A DNA stretch of 64,000 nt from Coriobacteriaceae bacterium AF08-21 (GTDB lineage Bacteria > Actinomycetota > Coriobacteriia > Coriobacteriales > Coriobacteriaceae). A model generated the notes under the pieces. That model was not told where the DNA came from. It made no database searches and worked only from the letters and a program-made list of their open reading frames with translations. The stretch covers positions 1-64,000 of the forward strand of contig JAQCQR010000005.1 in assembly GCA_027687465.1 (NCBI GenBank). Reading direction: 5' to 3'. The position numbers and the translations under genes were made by a program. Below are positions 1 through 7,270 of this stretch, piece after piece (position 1 is the stretch's first letter; every line of letters starts with the position of its first letter).

Positions 1-55
1 TCCAGTCCGGACCGCCCCGCGGTCCAACTTTCTGTCCGCACCCCCTAAGGACTAA

Positions 56-87
56 AAATGTCCGGAAAGGGGCTGAAATGTCCGGAA
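56..87. repeat. Two direct copies of AAATGTCCGGAA
   Basis: The 12-mer AAATGTCCGGAA occurs at 56-67 and 76-87, a period of 20 bp, in the GC-rich non-coding left edge of the window. Each copy contains the palindrome TCCGGA. The role is unknown; the array may continue beyond the left edge. Confidence 0.4.
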
Positions 88-206
88 TGTCGGGGCTGTC
101 CCATGCTCGGGTTGCCGTGGTATGGCCCTCGGTGTGGCGGCGGAGCGATGTTGACGGCCCGGCTGCGTTTGTGTTTGGACTCTGGTCCTCAGCTTCTCAA
201 GCAAAA

Positions 207-342
207 TCTCAATCTGTAACAGGTGGACCAGGTTTGCGCGGCTAGATGTTACAGATTTAGATTGTTGAGGATGGGCCGTGGGGAATGTCTTGATCTGTAA
301 CATCTAGATCCAATTCGGGCGGCTAACTGTTACAGATTGAGA
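207..342. repeat. Nested palindromic repeat with four ATCTGTAACA units
   Basis: ATCTGTAACA occurs at 212-221 and 293-302, and its reverse complement TGTTACAGAT at 247-256 and 328-337. Each opposed pair is separated by exactly 25 bp, and the second pair lies 81 bp after the first. The outer arms (207-221 and 328-342) match over 15 bp and the inner arms (243-256 and 293-306) over 14 bp, so the whole block is a nested palindrome of 136 bp. Nothing in 1-484 looks coding. Function unknown: an operator array for the downstream gene or a small palindromic mobile element are both possible. Confidence 0.7.
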
Positions 343-484
343 CAAACCGACGCCCCGCCCCGCCCCATCCACCTGCCGCTACCTGCTGTCTGCCGATTTC
401 CGTTGCGCCACTGTGCTCCCATGCCATATCCTTTAGACAACTACGCGGCATCATCGCCGCCGCGCCTACAAGAGAGGAATATCC

Positions 485-2515
485 ATGACCGCACCTGCAT
501 CCAAGCTGCTCCAGCCCATTACGGTTGGCCCCCTTGAGCTCAAAAACCGCATTATGTTCCCGCCGCTGACCACCGGCTACGAGGAGCGCGACGGTTCCAT
601 CGGTGAGCGCAGCCTGGCTTTTTACGAGCGTCTGGCCCGTGGCGGCGTGAGCTACATCGTCATCGGCGACGTCGCTCCCGTCATGACCGCGAGCCCCACG
701 CCCAAGCTGGCGACCGACGCCCAGATCCCCACGTTTAAGGCACTGGCCGACGCTGTCCACAAGCACGGTGCCAAGGTCGCGCTGCAGCTGTTCCACCCCG
801 AGTACGACGTGCCCGGCGTCGGCCGCATGGTCATGGGCTCCATGGCCGCTGCCAAGGCCGCGCAGGAGGCAAAGGCCGCCGGCGACGAGGAGACCTTTGC
901 CGCCAAGATGGCCGAGTCCAACGAGATCCGCAAGCAGGCCTACGCCAAGCTGCACCACGACATGCAGCACTTTGTGAACGAGGCCAGCGTGGAGCAGCTC
1001 ACCCAGATCAAGGAAGCCATCGCCGCCTCGGCCGCCCGCGCACAGCAGGCCGGGATCGACGCCATCGAGGTCCACGGCGACCGTCTGGTGGGTTCGCTGT
1101 GCTCGGCCATCCTCAACCAGCGCACCGACGAGTACGGTGGCTCGTTCGAGAACCGCGTCCGCTACGCGCTCGAGGTCGTCGCCGCCATTAAGGACGCCGC
1201 GCCGGAGCTGATGGTGGAGTACAAGCTCCCCGTGATCATGGAGAACCCCGACGGCACGCCGCGCGGCAAGGGCGGCCTGCTGCCCGATGAGGCCTGCGAG
1301 TTCGCCAAGCTGCTCGAGGGTGCGGGCATCGACATGATCCAGGTGGCGCAGGCAAACCATACCGGCAACATGGGCGACACCATTCCGCCCATGGGCGCCA
1401 TGCCCTACAACTGGACGCTGCCCGTGGCCGAGCGCGTCAAGGCCCTGGTCTCCGTGCCGGTGGCAACCGTCGGCCGCGTTGTCTCGGTCGAGGCCGGCGA
1501 GAAGATCCTGGAAGATGGTTCGGCAGACATCGTCGCGTACGGCCGCTCGCTCATGTGCGACCCCGACATTGCGCTGAAGGCCGCCACGGGTGAGCCCATC
1601 CGCGAGTGCCTCAACTGCAACAAGGGCTGCGTCGACGCGATCCAAAACCGCCAGTACATCTCGTGCGTGCTCAATGCCGAGAACGGCGACGAGGCGACCG
1701 TCGCCATTAAGCCGGGCGAGGGTGACAAGAAGATCGCCGTGGTGGGCGGCGGTATTGCCGGCCTGGAGGCCGCGCGCGTGGCGGCCAAGCGCGGCTACGA
1801 CGTGACCGTCTACGAGGCGAGCGATCATCTGGGCGGCCAGATTGTGCTGGCGGCTGCGCCTCCGCGCAAGGACGAGATCATGCGCTCGGTCGAGTATTAC
1901 GAGAAGATTCTGCCCGGCCTGGGCGTGAAGGTCGAGCTCAACCATGCCGCTAGCCCCGCGGATCTCAACGCCGCCGACGCCGCGATTGTGGCTGTGGGCG
2001 CGCACGACGTGGTCATCCCCGTTCCGGGTGCCGACTCGGACAAGGTCGTCTCGAGCTGGGACGTGCTGGCCGGCAAGGTGGAGCTCAGCGGGCGCGTCGC
2101 CGTCATTGGCGGTGGCCTGGTGGGCACCGAGACTGCCGAGTACCTGCTGCAGCACGGCTGCGAGGTGGCGATCGTCGAGATGCTCGACAAGATTGCCGCG
2201 GGCGAGTCCGAGACCATTCTGCCGCTGATCATGAGCGACTTCGCCGCCCACAACGTGGAACAGCACGTTAAGACCCGCCTGACCGCCATTACCGACGAGG
2301 GCGTGGAGGCCGTGCACACCACCGAGGACGGCCCCGAGGAGCCGGTGAAGATCGCCTGCGATTACGTGGTGATGGCCGTGGGCTCCAAGGCCAACGCGTT
2401 TGACCTGGACGGCGTGACGGTGCCCGTGACCTGCGTGGGCGACTGCTCGGGCGAGCGTACCGCCGATATTGCGAGCGCCATTCGCACGGCGTATCACGCG
2501 GCCAACGAGCTCTAA
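485..2515 (+). CDS. NADH:flavin oxidoreductase / ene-reductase (OYE-type, FMN + 4Fe-4S + FAD)
   Basis: This 676-residue protein has the three-part layout of the 2,4-dienoyl-CoA reductase / BaiCD / daidzein reductase group of soluble flavoenzymes. Residues 1-370 form an OYE-type TIM barrel (LELKNRI start, RTDEYGGSFENR at about 210). Cys375, Cys378, Cys382 and Cys394 are placed to bind a 4Fe-4S cluster. A Rossmann FAD motif (VVGGGIAGLEAA) lies near residue 418 and a second NAD(P)H-binding GGGLVG near 540. Such enzymes reduce activated C=C bonds of organic substrates. The active-site stretch that usually reads HGAHGYL is HGDRLVGS here, so the substrate cannot be assigned. Residues about 115-170 form a charged, Ala-rich helical insertion. 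The start is set by AGAGAGGAAT 5 bases upstream. The gene appears monocistronic. Confidence 0.9.
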   Translation: MTAPASKLLQPITVGPLELKNRIMFPPLTTGYEERDGSIGERSLAFYERLARGGVSYIVIGDVAPVMTASPTPKLATDAQIPTFKALADAVHKHGAKVALQLFHPEYDVPGVGRMVMGSMAAAKAAQEAKAAGDEETFAAKMAESNEIRKQAYAKLHHDMQHFVNEASVEQLTQIKEAIAASAARAQQAGIDAIEVHGDRLVGSLCSAILNQRTDEYGGSFENRVRYALEVVAAIKDAAPELMVEYKLPVIMENPDGTPRGKGGLLPDEACEFAKLLEGAGIDMIQVAQANHTGNMGDTIPPMGAMPYNWTLPVAERVKALVSVPVATVGRVVSVEAGEKILEDGSADIVAYGRSLMCDPDIALKAATGEPIRECLNCNKGCVDAIQNRQYISCVLNAENGDEATVAIKPGEGDKKIAVVGGGIAGLEAARVAAKRGYDVTVYEASDHLGGQIVLAAAPPRKDEIMRSVEYYEKILPGLGVKVELNHAASPADLNAADAAIVAVGAHDVVIPVPGADSDKVVSSWDVLAGKVELSGRVAVIGGGLVGTETAEYLLQHGCEVAIVEMLDKIAAGESETILPLIMSDFAAHNVEQHVKTRLTAITDEGVEAVHTTEDGPEEPVKIACDYVVMAVGSKANAFDLDGVTVPVTCVGDCSGERTADIASAIRTAYHAANEL

Positions 2516-2541
2516 GCAAGAAAGCTATCGCGTATTGAGTG

Positions 2542-2577
2542 GGCGGGGAGTGCCGTATCGGTGCTCCCCGCCTTTTT
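2542..2577 (+). terminator. Rho-independent terminator after the ene-reductase
   Basis: A 9-bp stem, GGCGGGGAG (2542-2550) pairing with CTCCCCGCC (2564-2572), is followed directly by five T residues. It sits 26 bases after the stop codon. Confidence 0.85.
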
Positions 2578-2608
2578 GCCAATAGAGTGTCCCTGATCAG
2601 CGGGTTCA

Positions 2609-2735
2609 GAAAATCCGAATCTTGAGCACCCGAAAATCCGAATCTTGAGCACCCGAAAATCCGAATCCTTAGAACATGAAAATCCGAACTATATGAACAC
2701 GAAAATCCGAATCGCAACTACCCGAAAATCCGAAT
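2609..2735 (+). repeat. Six 23-bp direct repeats with core GAAAATCCGAAT
   Basis: The core GAAAATCCGAAT (fourth copy ends in C) starts at 2609, 2632, 2655, 2678, 2701 and 2724, an exact 23-bp period. The 11-bp spacers vary except that the first two are identical. The last copy ends 4 bases before a possible -10 box, TACAGT at 2740-2745, so the array overlaps the presumed promoter of the ATPase gene at 2795. The spacing of about two helical turns suggests cooperative binding of a regulator on one DNA face. Spacers are too short for a CRISPR array. Confidence 0.85.
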
Positions 2736-2739
2736 TTGC

Positions 2740-2745
2740 TACAGT
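2740..2745 (+). promoter_or_regulatory. Possible -10 box of the DUF4143 ATPase gene
   Basis: TACAGT lies 50 bp before the start codon. No good -35 is visible at the right distance because the last repeat unit fills that space, which would fit activator-dependent or repressed transcription. Confidence 0.35.
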
Positions 2746-2794
2746 GGAATAGAAGAATCAGAAAGCAGGACCTGGAAATCTGCGGGGGTGGCTC

Positions 2795-4099
2795 ATGGCA
2801 GGTGAGAGGCTACATCGGGACGGATACATCCCACGTATCGTGGATGCGCAAATCGAGCGCTACCTTCACGTCTTTGGCGCGGTCGAGATTGCAGGCACCA
2901 AGTGGTGTGGCAAGACGTGGGCCGCGCTTGAGCATGGGGCGTCCGCCTCGTATGTCGACGAGAATCTCGACCTCGCGCGTGCCGACCCGGCGATGATGTT
3001 GCTGGGAGACCGTCCGCATATTATCGATGAGTGGCAGCGCGTTCCCCAAATTTGGGACTACGTTAGACACGAGGTTGACCGCACCCGGGGTACGCGCGGC
3101 GCCTATATCCTCACGGGTTCCGCCACGCCTGCGTTTGGCTCAAAGGCGGAGGCGCCCGCGCATAGTGGAGCCGGCCGCATCGGCCGCGTCCGCATGCACC
3201 CCATGACGCTTGCCGAGACAGGCGAGTCCAACGGCAAGGTGAGCCTGGCGGGCTTGTTTGAGCATCGTTTTGAGCCCTGTCGGTGCAATGGCGATACGCC
3301 GGGGCTTGTCGAAGCCGCTTGCCGCGGCGGCTGGCCCGAGGCGATCGATATGGTTTCGGCTGACGCCCAGCTCATCGCCCGCGAATATCTCAACACCACG
3401 TTTTCGAGCAGCTTTCCGGCGGTCGGTCTCGACCCCGATATTGCTCGTCGAGTCTCTGCATCGATCGCGCGCAATCTGGGACAGGCGACCACGTATAAAA
3501 CGATTCTTATGGATATGTTCGGTGCCGAGGAGGAGCCCGCAGCGTTTGCCGACGAGACCAAGGTGCGTAGGTACCTGGATGCCCTCAAAGGCATGTTCAT
3601 TCTCGAGGAGGTCCCCGGTTGGGTTCCCGCCGCGCGCGACAAACGACGCTTTACCGTCAAGCCCAAGCGCTATCTGGCAGATCCGAGCCTTGCTTGCGCC
3701 TTGCTAGGTATGTCCTTGCAGGCGCTGCTTGCCGACTGGCAGACATTTGGTCTGGTGTTTGAGAATTTGGTCATACGCGACCTTTCGGTCTACGCACGTT
3801 CGCTCGACCTGCTGGATAGCACGCCCGTGCGCTATTATCGCGACGATTCGGGCCTTGAGTGCGATGCTATCGTGCAGCTAGCCGACGGACGGTGGGCCGC
3901 CTTTGAGATTAAGGTGAGCGAAGATAAAGCGAGCGCCGGCGTCGAGAGCCTCAAGCGCGTTCGCAAGAAGGTCTGTGGAAATCCTCGTTCACGCACACGC
4001 GAACCGGAGTTTATGGCCGTGATTGTGGGGGTGGGTGAGTACGCCCGCGAGGTCGAGGACGGTATCTACGCGATACCCGTGCGCGCGTTGGGGTGTTAA
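2795..4099 (+). CDS. ATP-binding protein, AAA_14 / DUF4143 family
   Basis: A 434-residue P-loop ATPase of the AAA_14 plus DUF4143 class, common in anaerobes and of unknown cellular role. Visible are a variant Walker A (GTKWCGKT, residues 34-41), a Walker B (HIIDEW, 75-80) and an arginine-bearing segment GRIGRVRMHPM. The C-terminal domain carries a PD-(D/E)xK-nuclease-like core: GLECDAI at 353-359 and AFEIKVS at 369-375. That suggests an ATPase joined to a restriction-endonuclease fold, though nuclease activity is unproven for the family. Start chosen at ATG after TGCGGGGGTGG. The gene stands alone behind a phased repeat array and is probably under its own control. Such genes are often transferred laterally. 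Confidence 0.85.
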   Translation: MAGERLHRDGYIPRIVDAQIERYLHVFGAVEIAGTKWCGKTWAALEHGASASYVDENLDLARADPAMMLLGDRPHIIDEWQRVPQIWDYVRHEVDRTRGTRGAYILTGSATPAFGSKAEAPAHSGAGRIGRVRMHPMTLAETGESNGKVSLAGLFEHRFEPCRCNGDTPGLVEAACRGGWPEAIDMVSADAQLIAREYLNTTFSSSFPAVGLDPDIARRVSASIARNLGQATTYKTILMDMFGAEEEPAAFADETKVRRYLDALKGMFILEEVPGWVPAARDKRRFTVKPKRYLADPSLACALLGMSLQALLADWQTFGLVFENLVIRDLSVYARSLDLLDSTPVRYYRDDSGLECDAIVQLADGRWAAFEIKVSEDKASAGVESLKRVRKKVCGNPRSRTREPEFMAVIVGVGEYAREVEDGIYAIPVRALGC

Positions 4100-4375
4100 G
4101 GGGCGGCACGCCGTGTGCCCGCTGCCCGGTGCTGCGTATTGGTGCAAGTGGTCAGGTTTGTTTGCACCATGTCCTTGGCATATGGAAGAAGCTGCTATTC
4201 GTAATCTTTAAGACATCATTAAGGCTTGCGCTGTGGAGCAAACCGCAGGTCAATGCTATTCTTTTACCTTATCGTATGGTGTTGTATTCTGCCTGAATTC
4301 TATGCCTACGAGCAATGGATTGATCGCGACCAAGCGGAAAGGACGGCACGCCCGCTAGCAGGGCAAACGCAAACG

Positions 4376-5431
4376 ATGAGTGGCATGGACCGACATAGCG
4401 AGCTCCAGCAGCACAAGACGGCGGCCGAGTACCGCCAAGCTGCCGACGAGCACGCGCGGACCCTCAAGGATTTCTGGAAGGATTTCCTGGTGAGCGGTCT
4501 GTTTGTGCTGGCCGCCATCGTTGCCATCTTTGCATGCCTGGCCTGGTTTGCCGCGAATAACCGAGTGGGTGCCACGGGGAGTACGATCGGGGCGAAGGGC
4601 CCACGGTTTGTGCTCTCGGGAACGCAGGGCGGCACGGCAGGCGAGTACGACGCCCAGGACAACTACGCGTCGGACAGTACAAGCCTTGCCGTGAACAATC
4701 TTTTCAACCTCAATAACATGAGTGCCGATGGCAGTCTTTCTCCGGGGTCGGCCGGTCAGCTTCAGCTCAACGTCAAGCCGCTCTGCAATGACCTGCACGA
4801 TATTACGGTGGAGATGACCTGGGAGATTTCCGTCCAGACGAGTGCTGTCGGCACGGGCTCCGCTGCGGATGCATCGAAAAACGAAGAGATCATCAACTCG
4901 CTTAAAGATTTGGTGCGCGGTCATATCCTGGTTTTTCAGGGCAAAGACACCTCTGGCTTTTACTCCAATCCGCTGGTCCCCACGACAACCACGGTGACCC
5001 AGGACGGAGCCAGCGTTACCGTCATCACGCAGAGCTTTACCATTCCGGCGTCGGACTTTTGCCCTGAGGGCTCAAATAGCACGACCAAAACCGCAACCAA
5101 AACCCTCTACTGGATTTGGCCGGAGCAGTTCAAGAGCTATGTTCGCACGGGTAACGCCGGCTACGGTGGCAACCTTTTTGCGAGCACGGACCCCGCCGCG
5201 GGATACGCAGCCCTCGTCGGCGACATCAACAATAACCACGCGCGCTATTTCCGCGCCGATAGCACGAGCGTGCCAGGTCAGGCGCCTAGCGCGGTTCCGC
5301 CTGTCGGAGCCGGCATGTCCTCTGCGGATGTGGAAACCTGCGCCAGCTACTACAACAACGCCGACGAGATTATCGGCAAGAACGTCAAGTACATTCGCGT
5401 GCGCTTCACCGCCAAGGAGGCGGATAAATAA
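4376..5431 (+). CDS. Membrane-anchored TasA/camelysin-like surface protein 1
   Basis: A 351-residue protein with a charged cytoplasmic start of about 40 residues, one hydrophobic segment ending in ACLAWFAANNRVGATGS, and an extracellular domain. The AWF..N..V...G sequence after the membrane helix is typical of SipW/TasA/camelysin-type fibre proteins of Gram-positive bacteria. The ectodomain contains LSPGSAGQLQLNVK, like the DLAPGDSG-type strand of that family, and YWIWPEQ near the C-terminal third. Three ectodomain cysteines (LCND, FCPE, TCAS) could form a disulfide. An in-frame ATG 150 bases upstream would add an unlikely Cys-rich hydrophobic leader, so MSGMDRHSEL is preferred; the next ATG, three codons on, is also possible. 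First of four tightly spaced genes. No SipW-type signal peptidase is in the window. Confidence 0.65.
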   Translation: MSGMDRHSELQQHKTAAEYRQAADEHARTLKDFWKDFLVSGLFVLAAIVAIFACLAWFAANNRVGATGSTIGAKGPRFVLSGTQGGTAGEYDAQDNYASDSTSLAVNNLFNLNNMSADGSLSPGSAGQLQLNVKPLCNDLHDITVEMTWEISVQTSAVGTGSAADASKNEEIINSLKDLVRGHILVFQGKDTSGFYSNPLVPTTTTVTQDGASVTVITQSFTIPASDFCPEGSNSTTKTATKTLYWIWPEQFKSYVRTGNAGYGGNLFASTDPAAGYAALVGDINNNHARYFRADSTSVPGQAPSAVPPVGAGMSSADVETCASYYNNADEIIGKNVKYIRVRFTAKEADK

Positions 5432-6271
5432 ATGGACGAGCAGCTTAATGCCCGCGAGCAGGGCGATATCAAACACAACGAAGGAGCGGCAAACCCCGGC
5501 GGCAACGGGTTCGGCTCGCACAGCGAAGCGCGTCCGGCTGGCCGCATCGAGCGCATCAAGGCTTGGGTGAGCGACCACCGTCGCGAATCCCTTGCCATCA
5601 TGGGCCTGGTGGCCGTGCTTCTTGTGTTGCTGGGATTGACGCTCGGATGGTTCGTCGATGCCAATCGCGGCTCCACCGTTGGCAAGATCAAGGAGCCGGC
5701 AGAGCTCAAGGTGCTGGGCCCCAACGCTACGGCAGCCGAGCAAATCGACCTGAGCTACAACCCCGAATACGGCGATACCAAGACTGGCAACACGGTGACG
5801 CTCAAGCGCCCGTTTTGCGTGCAGACGGGCGGCGACGGGTTTGAGCTGCAGCTTGCGAATACGACCAACATTAAAGGTCTCACTATCGAGCTGTATAAAG
5901 CCGAGAACACGTCTGCGCTCCAGACGCCCGACGTGAGCGGTACCGCAGGCGACAAATCTTATAGCTGGAAAGCAACCGGAGAGAACCTGCTGACGAGCTT
6001 CACGCCCATCAACGACCCGGGCGACGGCCTGGCAGCCGTGCCGGGCGAGGGCGCAAGCGACCCTACATTCAAGGACTATCAAAACGTCCAGCGCAACGCG
6101 CGCCCGCTCTACCGATACAAGAAATTCGGCAAAAGCGAACTCAACGCTAAGACGCTCGACAGCTCGACTGGCAACGACACGCTCAACTTTATCATCAAGC
6201 TTTCGTGGGACGAGAGCACCAAAGAGACCGACGTGATCTACCTGATCGCGCGCAACACGAGCGGTAAGTAG
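5432..6271 (+). CDS. Membrane-anchored TasA/camelysin-like surface protein 2
   Basis: A 279-residue protein with the same plan as its neighbour: a hydrophilic N-terminus of about 50 residues rich in Gly, Asn and Arg, one membrane segment ending in GLTLGWFVDANRGSTVG, and an ectodomain with a single cysteine (RPFCVQ). The ATG follows the upstream stop codon without a gap, and AAGGAGG lies 11 bases before it, so translation is probably coupled. Sequence conservation with protein 1 is limited to the membrane-exit motif; the ectodomains are different, which suggests distinct subunits of one structure rather than duplicates. Function is inferred from architecture and neighbourhood only. Confidence 0.65.
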   Translation: MDEQLNAREQGDIKHNEGAANPGGNGFGSHSEARPAGRIERIKAWVSDHRRESLAIMGLVAVLLVLLGLTLGWFVDANRGSTVGKIKEPAELKVLGPNATAAEQIDLSYNPEYGDTKTGNTVTLKRPFCVQTGGDGFELQLANTTNIKGLTIELYKAENTSALQTPDVSGTAGDKSYSWKATGENLLTSFTPINDPGDGLAAVPGEGASDPTFKDYQNVQRNARPLYRYKKFGKSELNAKTLDSSTGNDTLNFIIKLSWDESTKETDVIYLIARNTSGK

Positions 6272-6285
6272 GAGAGGGGGCGCAC

Positions 6286-7230
6286 ATGGAGGAGCAAGGG
6301 AAGCGGCAGACTGTCGAGTGCGAGCAGCTGGCAAAAAGCAAAAGCCTAGTCAAGAATAAGCTGGTTGTGGCAGCAGTCGCACTTGTTTGTGCCGTGGCGC
6401 TCGTGATGGGTGGTTACTTTACCTATTCCGCCTACACCGCCAACGGATTTCTAAAGTCCGTCGCCGCAACGGGCACCGCGCAGAGCCTGTTTGCGAGCGA
6501 TTTGCTCACGGGCTATATGAGTGCGCCTAGCAACGACGAACTCGCCCATGCCCAGCGCTCCGTTACGGTGTATCCCAGCAACGGGCAATGCAACTTTACC
6601 TTTAGCATCTACAACTACTTGCTGGGCAACAGCAACTTCTGCAACGACAAAAATGTGACATACACCTTGACGGTCGAGGGGCACGGGCTCGATGGCGCCA
6701 CGTGGAGCTATGCGCCCCAGCCCGGTGGCAGCGTCACGCTTCCGGAGAATCAACCTACCAAGAACGACTACACCGTGACCTTCCCCGAGGCTAAGTTGGG
6801 ACAAGCATACTTTGTGATTAAGGCCACGGTCGTATCGGAGAAGAGCCCCGGCACCGAGCTAACCTGTCTGGCGGCGAAAGTCGTGCCGTCAAAGAGGGCC
6901 GAGGTCAAGACCGCTGCGGTTGAGGGCGCGCTGGTCGATGAGGCTGGCAAGTTTGCTGATTACGCTGCGTACAACTACCGCGTGACGGTTACGGGCGCAC
7001 CGGCAAACGTCACGCTCGCGTGGGGGGAGAACGTGGAGATCGACCCGTTCTTTGAGATCAACCATGGCGCGACGGTGGATGCTGCAGCTCGCAAGGCTAC
7101 GTTCACCATGGAGCCGGGTTCGATGGTCGTCAACTTTTACCGAGCGGACGGCAAAACGCCCGGTGGCTGGGGCGACCTGGACATTAGCGTGAACGGAACT
7201 ACCCTGACGGGCACGACGGAGACTCAATAA
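6286..7230 (+). CDS. Membrane-anchored TasA/camelysin-like surface protein 3
   Basis: A 314-residue protein with a cytoplasmic start, one membrane segment (VVAAVALVCAVALVMGGYF) and then YSAYTANGFLKSVAATG and SLFASDLL, which match the post-helix pattern of TasA-like proteins (F.S..T.....FASDLL). Ectodomain cysteines occur at GQCNF, NFCND and LTCLA. The C-terminal half (about 210-314) contains a VTVTGAPANVTLAWG strand and looks like a second beta-sandwich. The start follows GGAGAGGGGG and lies 14 bases after the previous stop. A hairpin with a T-run separates it from the giant gene downstream. Confidence 0.6.
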   Translation: MEEQGKRQTVECEQLAKSKSLVKNKLVVAAVALVCAVALVMGGYFTYSAYTANGFLKSVAATGTAQSLFASDLLTGYMSAPSNDELAHAQRSVTVYPSNGQCNFTFSIYNYLLGNSNFCNDKNVTYTLTVEGHGLDGATWSYAPQPGGSVTLPENQPTKNDYTVTFPEAKLGQAYFVIKATVVSEKSPGTELTCLAAKVVPSKRAEVKTAAVEGALVDEAGKFADYAAYNYRVTVTGAPANVTLAWGENVEIDPFFEINHGATVDAAARKATFTMEPGSMVVNFYRADGKTPGGWGDLDISVNGTTLTGTTETQ

Positions 7231-7249
7231 CTCTGGAAGCAGAGTTTTT
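7229..7249 (+). terminator. Intra-operon terminator or attenuator before the giant gene
   Basis: AACTCTG (7229-7235) pairs with CAGAGTT (7240-7246) around a GAAG loop and runs into TTTTT (7245-7249). It starts within the stop codon of surface protein 3 and lies only 22 bases before the ATG at 7271. A short stem like this would terminate only part of the transcripts, which would lower expression of the giant gene relative to the three small ones. Confidence 0.6.
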
Positions 7250-7270
7250 AGGATAAGAGGTACGGAATCG

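Noticed and set aside
323..2497. A 724-codon open frame on the minus strand opposite the ene-reductase
   Set aside because: Antisense shadow of a well-supported gene; low-complexity His/Gly/Arg/Leu composition.
2609..2735. CRISPR array
   Set aside because: Repeats are 12 bp with 11-bp spacers, the first two spacers are identical and no cas genes are near.
4226..4375. Longer N-terminus for surface protein 1
   Set aside because: The extra 50 residues begin with a Cys-rich hydrophobic stretch unlike the two sister proteins and lack a ribosome-binding site.
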